Shown: piece by piece, positions 59,619-64,000 of the stretch | Layout of the letters: the number at the start of each line of letters is the position of its first letter | Numbering within the stretch: the first letter of the stretch is position 1 | Assembly (NCBI RefSeq): GCF_000428785.1 | Contig: NZ_AUAP01000012.1 | Span: forward strand, 1 to 64,000 | Origin: Conchiformibius kuhniae DSM 17694 | GTDB taxonomy: Bacteria; Pseudomonadota; Gammaproteobacteria; Burkholderiales; Neisseriaceae | DNA length: 64,000 nucleotides | Direction of reading: 5' to 3' | The notes under the pieces: model-generated | The model's input: only the letters and a program-made list of their open reading frames with translations | Told to the model about the DNA's origin: nothing | The model's database searches: none | Made by a program: the position numbers and the translations under genes

Positions 59619-61294
59619 AACTTCGACAACCAATCCCGAATACTGTCGGCATTACCCGCCTCAAACGGCAATTCAATATTGCGCCGTCCAATCTCCGCCG
59701 CCAACACCAGTCCGCGTTCGTATTCGTTATTGGTTTGGGTCAAATTATCTGCAAATGCCTGCAATTCAGCCGGATTGAGATTAAATTCCAGCTTGCCCAA
59801 CTCCAGCAGATAACGGTCTAATTCGGCGTTAATTTCGCGATAATAATCCAACAAATCTTGATATTTGCTTTTCAGCCCGTTTAAAAAGCTCCACACCTTT
59901 TGCATGACTTCACTGTGGTCTAAAGCATAGCTCAAACCCAAAGTCAATACGCCGCCCACCAACGCACCGACAAATGCCGACAAACCATCACGAATAAAAT
60001 CAAACGGCACGGCTGCCAATACCTCCGTCATGGCCGAATGCACCACCGTACCTGCCGCAATCGCAGCAGCCGCCCCCAAAATACGGCTGACTTCACGCGC
60101 CAAATCGCCTAAAGGCAATTTGTCGGGATTGAAAAAAACCAGCTTGACTGCCTTTACCAAACTGCTCCAAGTTTCACGGATGATTTTAATGGCATTTCCG
60201 CCGATGACCTGAAAAGCATTCCAAATAATTGTGGTGATGCTGCTTAACGCACCGCCAATTGCCCCGTCCTTAAACGCCGACAACACATCTTTAAAACGCG
60301 CTTTCACCCGTTCCCAAATATTTTTCAGCGTTTCTCCGATGTCGCGCATAAATTCACCCAATTGGAACCGATTGCGGCATTTGTGGTAAATGTGCGGAAT
60401 CCGTTCTTTCAACTCAAACCACACTTCCGCCAACATCAAACCGAAAGCCTGCCGCATACCCATTTTCAAACCTTTGCTGCCCATATCGCAGGCAGCCGCA
60501 CCAAAAAATTTGCTGCTGCTGTAATAATCCCAGTTGATTTGCGAATCAATTTTTTGGCGGGCGGCACGGTCTTTTTCCAGCATGGCTTCGGTATCCACGC
60601 TTTCCAAAGCAGACAAATGCCCTTGCTTCTTACGGATTTCATCTTGTAATTCGCGTTTTTCATGCTGCGCTTGCGGCGTATTACCGTCAAGGGCTGACAA
60701 CTTGGTTTGCAGTCTGTCAATTTCCTTCTTTTTTTCCTTCTTCATTTCCGGCAAACGTTGCACAAAATCCTGTATGGACAAATCGCTTTTTCTATTATTG
60801 ATATAAGCTTGGGTAGAAGCAAGATTATCACTTTGATTGGCTAATTTAACGCCGTCTGTTTCAGACAAAATACGTCCGGCATCGTTATGGATTTCATGTG
60901 CCGATACAACGTGGTCAAGCTGGCGTTTTTCATCAGCAGAGAAAGAGTGATTACGGTAGGCATCGTGCAATTCGCCTTGAACGTGTTTTTCTTTATCCAG
61001 TTTGCCTTGCTCCTTATAAAAACCATCAGCATGATAGGACTTTGAATCATAAGATTGGACATTCTTACCGTCTTTATCTAGGCTTTCCTTTATTGTTCCG
61101 GAGACATGAATATCCGATGCTTTTTGATTTTTCAAATCCTTTTGGTATTCGCGCACCTTGTGCACGGTATCAACATCGCCTCCTTTTTTGTCTTCAAACA
61201 GCAAAAAATCCAAACCGAAAGAAGTCGTCAGACTTTTTACCATAGTTTGGTGCAATTCGTTTGCCCAATCAAATTCCTTACGGACGGTATGCAT
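59615..61294 (-). CDS. HNH-like nuclease domain fused to a membrane domain
   Basis: 559 residues from ATG 61294 (GGAGATAAAC in front). Residues about 120-172 look like an HNH endonuclease: LDHVVSAHEIHNDAGRIL, then LANQSDNLASTQAYINNRKSD. Asp127-His128, Asn153, Asn157, Asn166-Asn167 and Lys169 are the candidate catalytic and structural residues. A charged coiled coil (180-250) follows. The C-terminal half has amphipathic and hydrophobic helices (about 345-370, 407-430 and 438-460) rich in Gly and Ala, so it probably enters a membrane. I know no named system with this plan. The neighbours are a glycine-rich membrane protein upstream and a divergent XRE regulator. Confidence 0.8.
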   Translation of the reverse strand: MHTVRKEFDWANELHQTMVKSLTTSFGLDFLLFEDKKGGDVDTVHKVREYQKDLKNQKASDIHVSGTIKESLDKDGKNVQSYDSKSYHADGFYKEQGKLDKEKHVQGELHDAYRNHSFSADEKRQLDHVVSAHEIHNDAGRILSETDGVKLANQSDNLASTQAYINNRKSDLSIQDFVQRLPEMKKEKKKEIDRLQTKLSALDGNTPQAQHEKRELQDEIRKKQGHLSALESVDTEAMLEKDRAARQKIDSQINWDYYSSSKFFGAAACDMGSKGLKMGMRQAFGLMLAEVWFELKERIPHIYHKCRNRFQLGEFMRDIGETLKNIWERVKARFKDVLSAFKDGAIGGALSSITTIIWNAFQVIGGNAIKIIRETWSSLVKAVKLVFFNPDKLPLGDLAREVSRILGAAAAIAAGTVVHSAMTEVLAAVPFDFIRDGLSAFVGALVGGVLTLGLSYALDHSEVMQKVWSFLNGLKSKYQDLLDYYREINAELDRYLLELGKLEFNLNPAELQAFADNLTQTNNEYERGLVLAAEIGRRNIELPFEAGNADSIRDWLSKL

Positions 61295-61358
61295 GTTTAT
61301 CTCCTGCAATGGTTGTAAAAACTGCCTGAAACGGTTTTCAGGCAGCCTTGCGCTCAAA

Positions 61359-62438
61359 TTATCCGATTGACCGGTTTAATTTTTGCCGTCCTTCATCAAC
61401 GGCATTATCCAGTGCTTGCGCATTCAACACGGGCAAACCATTATCCCCGATAAGCAGTTCCGCTTTGCCATCCGCATCCAACACGGCTTTATTTTGCGCA
61501 TTTGTTTTCGGCTTGAATAAGGGCGTGGTAATGATGTCGGTCAAAATAGCCGCCATCTGATAGCCGTTAGCGATAATGTGCAGGGTTTCATCACTTTTTT
61601 CCTGAATATTGCCGCCTGCCTCCACGAAAGTATTCATGGATTTCAATTCGTCAAAATATTGCAAAAATTCTTTGTATATGCGCTGGGTGACACTTTGAAC
61701 TTTTTGCACATACCTGCTTGTTCTCCGCAAAGTGGTCACACAGGCAGCCATTTTCTTAACCGCACTGTCCACTTGTTCACGGCTTTCGCGGGCTTTATCC
61801 AAAGCTTCTTCGGCATAGCTGGCATACGCCCACCCCGCAATCGCCAATACGGGCGCGGCAACCACACCCCCTAAAATGACCGTACCGCCCGCCATTCCCA
61901 ATCCGCCCGCAGCCAAAGAACCACCGCCGATTGCCGCCAACGCAGCGTTTGTGGCAGCCGCTCCGGATAATGTGGCAATGGATGTGCCTGTTGAAGCGGC
62001 GGCAAATGCCATTACGCCGCCATAAACGGCATAAGCGGCAGCCGCGCCACCCACACCCGCTCCAACCACTTGTCCCAAATATGTTGTTGCCGACAATTCC
62101 AAACGCTTAATCGCTTCCAAACGGTGTTGGGGAACATTGATTGCCAAATCTTTTCCGGAGCGGGATTGATTGATTTTGTCCAACAACTTGTCTGCCAACT
62201 TGCGGAATTCGCCAAAATCGGAACCGATTTTTAACTGCAACGTCCCCAAACTTTCCAAATCCTGATTGGTGTATTGATTTTGTGTATCATAAGCCTGTTT
62301 TGCGCCTTCGTATTTCGTTTGGGCATCTTTCACAATTTCATCAGCACGGGATTTGTCCTGATAGCCATCATAACCTTTTTTCGCGCCATAACCCGCAGCA
62401 GCCAAAGCAGCCGCACCCAAAATAAACGGTAATGCCAT
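61359..62438 (-). CDS. Glycine/alanine-rich membrane protein
   Basis: 359 residues. A hydrophobic N-terminus (MALPFILGAAALAAAGYGAKKG) is followed by a coiled coil (28-120). A long Gly/Ala membrane region follows (122-205: GQVVGAGVGGAAAAYAVYGG ... AAIGGGSLAAGGLGMAGG), with glycine-zipper spacing as in pore- or channel-forming proteins. Another helical part (210-270) with two Cys-free arms completes it. AAAGGAAG lies before the ATG. It is the first gene of the minus-strand unit with the HNH-like gene, 64 bases apart, with inverted uptake sequences between. Function unknown; a membrane effector is plausible. Confidence 0.8.
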   Translation of the reverse strand: MALPFILGAAALAAAGYGAKKGYDGYQDKSRADEIVKDAQTKYEGAKQAYDTQNQYTNQDLESLGTLQLKIGSDFGEFRKLADKLLDKINQSRSGKDLAINVPQHRLEAIKRLELSATTYLGQVVGAGVGGAAAAYAVYGGVMAFAAASTGTSIATLSGAAATNAALAAIGGGSLAAGGLGMAGGTVILGGVVAAPVLAIAGWAYASYAEEALDKARESREQVDSAVKKMAACVTTLRRTSRYVQKVQSVTQRIYKEFLQYFDELKSMNTFVEAGGNIQEKSDETLHIIANGYQMAAILTDIITTPLFKPKTNAQNKAVLDADGKAELLIGDNGLPVLNAQALDNAVDEGRQKLNRSIG

Positions 62439-62477
62439 AATCGCTTCCTTTATAAAAATCTAATTAAATAAAAATGG

Positions 62478-62506
62478 TTTGAATCAATGATTCTTTATTC
62501 TATAAT
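62478..62506 (+). promoter_or_regulatory. Promoter and candidate operator of the XRE regulator (copy 2)
   Basis: TTTGAA or TTGAAT (from 62478) and TATAAT (62501-62506) are 16-17 bases apart. A perfect palindrome GAATCA-A-TGATTC (62481-62493) lies between them, in the gap shared with the divergent membrane-protein gene. Binding of the XRE protein here would shut both directions. Confidence 0.55.
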
Positions 62507-62596
62507 GCCCTTCCATATTTTACCAGCCACAGACAAGGTGCTTTTGTGGCTTTATCAGGCACTTAAGTTTCCTTTCAAGACACTGCGGGGAAAATC

Positions 62597-63013
62597 ATGA
62601 TGTTGAACGACAAAATCCGCATGTTGCGGAAGCTGAACAATTGGTCTCAAGAACAAATGGCGGAGAAAATGCAAATGACAAAAAGCGGCTATGCCAAAAT
62701 CGAACGCGGGCAAAGCAAAATCAATATGGAGCGTTTGGAACAGATTGCGGCGATTTTTGATATCGATGTGCTGGAACTGATGACGCGCGGCAACAACGGC
62801 GGTTCGTTTTACCTTCTAAGCGAAAACAGCCATCAATCCAACTACTACGGCAACAGCGAATCGCTGGTTTCCGAGATTGAGAAACTCAAGCTGATTATCC
62901 AACACCAGCAGGAAATGCTGGCGCAAAAAGATTTGCTGCTGGCACAAAAAGAAAGCGAAAACCAAATTTTAAAATCCTTGGTGGCGACTTTGCAAGCACA
63001 AACGCCGTCTTAA
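62597..63013 (+). CDS. XRE-family regulator with C-terminal coiled coil (copy 2)
   Basis: 138 residues (or one fewer, since two ATG codons are adjacent). Residues 3-60 are a Cro/C1 helix-turn-helix (DKIRMLRKLNNWSQEQMAEKMQMTKSGYAKIERGQS). The coiled coil is at about 95-135 (EKLKLIIQHQQEMLAQKDLLLAQKESENQILKSL). It matches the regulator at 55888 in order, length and motifs, including the NSY/SNYY stretch before the coil. It diverges from the glycine-rich membrane gene and likely represses that unit. Confidence 0.92.
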   Translation: MMLNDKIRMLRKLNNWSQEQMAEKMQMTKSGYAKIERGQSKINMERLEQIAAIFDIDVLELMTRGNNGGSFYLLSENSHQSNYYGNSESLVSEIEKLKLIIQHQQEMLAQKDLLLAQKESENQILKSLVATLQAQTPS

Positions 63014-63187
63014 CGTGCGCTCATGCGGACTGCCGGAATGCCCGTACCGCGCTTCCGGCAGCTTTGCCGTTTTCGTTGTTGAAGCCGATTCACACATTAT
63101 CACACAATAATCTTTACTATTTCAAAGTACAAACATTGCCATATGCCTTGCCCTGCATGGGGCGTGCCGACATGGCTCCCAACGGAT

Positions 63188-63227
63188 ACGCCGCCAAGGG
63201 GCAGGGTTCAAACCGAAAAGGAATTTG
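63188..63227 (+). repeat. Leader module before dusA (degenerate hairpin)
   Basis: ACGCCGCC-AAGGGGCAGGGTTCAAACC and then GAAAAGGAATTTG before the ATG. The right half of the stem is mutated, but the TTCAAACC-GAAAAGGAA part is intact. Confidence 0.6.
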
Positions 63228-64000
63228 ATGAACAGCACACAACACACCGATACGGCGGAAAAACACAGATTAAGCGTTGCGCCCATGCTCGACTGGACCG
63301 ACCGCCACTACCGTTTCCTCGCCCGCCAAATCAGCCGCCGCGCCCTGCTCTACACCGAAATGATTCACGCCGGTGCGCTGGTGTACGGCGACGCGGCGCG
63401 TTTTCTGGAAACACACCCCTGCGAACACCCCGTTGCCCTGCAACTGGGCGGCAGCGAACCCGATTTGCTCGCCCGCGCCGCCGCCAAAGCCGCCGCCGCC
63501 GGTTTCGCGCAAATCAATCTGAACTGCGGCTGCCCCAGCCCGCGCGTGCAAAAGGGCGCGTTCGGCGCGTGTTTGATGCGCGACATTCCGCTTGTCGCCG
63601 ACTGCCTGAACGCCATCGCCGATGTCGCGCCCGATTGCGAAACCACCGTCAAACACCGCATCGGGCTGGACCGCGACACCGAATACGAACCGCTTGCCGA
63701 ATTTGTCGGCACGCTGGCGCGGCAAACGCCGGTGCGAACCTTTGTCGTCCACGCCCGCAACGCTTGGCTGGAAGGCTTGTCGCCCAAAGAAAACCGCGAC
63801 ATTCCGCCGCTCCGCTACGATTACGTTTACCGTTTGAAGCGCGAATTTCCCGAATTAAACATCGTTATCAACGGCGGCATCACCACGAATGAACAAATTG
63901 CCGACCATCTTCACACGGTGGACGGCGCAATGGTGGGGCGCGAAGCCTACCACAATCCGATGCTGATGGCGGAATGGGACGCGCGTTTTTACGGCGGCAC
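63228..64000 (+). CDS. dusA: tRNA-dihydrouridine(20/20a) synthase, 3' end outside the window
   Basis: Starts at ATG 63228 (MNSTQHTDTAEKHRLSVAPMLDWTDRHYRF) and is open to the window end, about 257 residues. DusA reduces U20/U20a in tRNA using FMN and NADPH. VAPMLDWTDRHYR is the FMN-binding start. LNCGCPSPRVQKGAFGACLM (about residue 100) carries the catalytic Cys. VHARNAWLEGLSPKENR and NGGITTNEQI are DusA hallmarks, as is VGREAYHNP. A longer open frame from 63143 in another phase is a shadow. Its ribosome site is part of a leader module. Confidence 0.95.
   Translation, partial: MNSTQHTDTAEKHRLSVAPMLDWTDRHYRFLARQISRRALLYTEMIHAGALVYGDAARFLETHPCEHPVALQLGGSEPDLLARAAAKAAAAGFAQINLNCGCPSPRVQKGAFGACLMRDIPLVADCLNAIADVAPDCETTVKHRIGLDRDTEYEPLAEFVGTLARQTPVRTFVVHARNAWLEGLSPKENRDIPPLRYDYVYRLKREFPELNIVINGGITTNEQIADHLHTVDGAMVGREAYHNPMLMAEWDARFYGG

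Noticed and set aside
63143..63892. 249-codon frame at the right end
   Set aside because: It is out of phase with dusA, whose catalytic motifs are clear in the other frame, and it is Arg/Pro-rich as expected for a shadow.

Overview
The window looks like chromosomal DNA from a member of the Neisseriaceae. The strongest sign is a scattered near-palindromic 17-mer, TTTCAGGC(T/A)GCCTGAAA, which reads as the Neisseriaceae DNA uptake sequence dialects AGGCTGCCTGAA and AGGCAGCCTGAA on its two strands. Those dialects are described for the Simonsiella/Kingella side of the family. Neisseria-like gene content (tbpBA with a Slam-type lipoprotein, ubiM, dolP/GNA2091, a psd with an Ala/Glu-rich tail) and dRS3-like ATTCCCGC...GCGGGAAT repeats agree. 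The genus is an inference.

Layout. 1-1526: AT-rich, unrecognised genes, possibly effector/immunity-like. 1857-17789 (minus strand): the complex I operon nuoA-B-C-D-E-F-G-H-I-J-K-L, interrupted by eight non-nuo genes (two small proteins, a LysE exporter, an exported protein, an AT-rich protein, an ACT-domain protein, an HMA-CDF metal transporter and a small membrane protein). nuoM and nuoN do not follow nuoL in this window. 17790-23817: transferrin iron-uptake locus tbpB-tbpA with Fur-like sites, facing a Slam-type surface lipoprotein. 23937-24303: RNase P RNA and its promoter. 24377-40748: housekeeping genes (nhaP2-like antiporter, dadA, lpdA, ribF, DUF808, grpE, hemB, psd, tyrS, nitroreductase, two RDD proteins, asd, roadblock protein). 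41469-54377: divergent NRAMP-family transporter, pgi, tRNA-Lys, a proline-rich membrane protein, dolP, an amino-acid ABC permease, zwf, ubiM, rbfA, thiN, and a GT90/sulfatase-fold envelope gene pair. 54575-56277: an AT-rich lipoprotein with a divergent XRE regulator. 56525-59152: leuS. 59346-63013: a Cys-cluster protein, an HNH-like nuclease/membrane fusion, a glycine-rich membrane protein and a second divergent XRE regulator of the same type. 63228-end: dusA, cut by the window edge.

Three patterns stand out. (1) The 59.6-63.0 kb module (HNH-membrane protein, glycine-rich membrane protein, divergent XRE regulator with a palindrome in its promoter) has no function I can name and is the best candidate for an undescribed defence or conflict system. 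(2) A short leader, a GC hairpin followed by TTTCAAACC-AAAAGGAA-ATG, lies directly before at least five unrelated start codons. (3) MITE-like elements ending TAGGGC...GCCCTA repeatedly supply the TAG stop codon of the neighbouring gene, in one case for two convergent genes at once.
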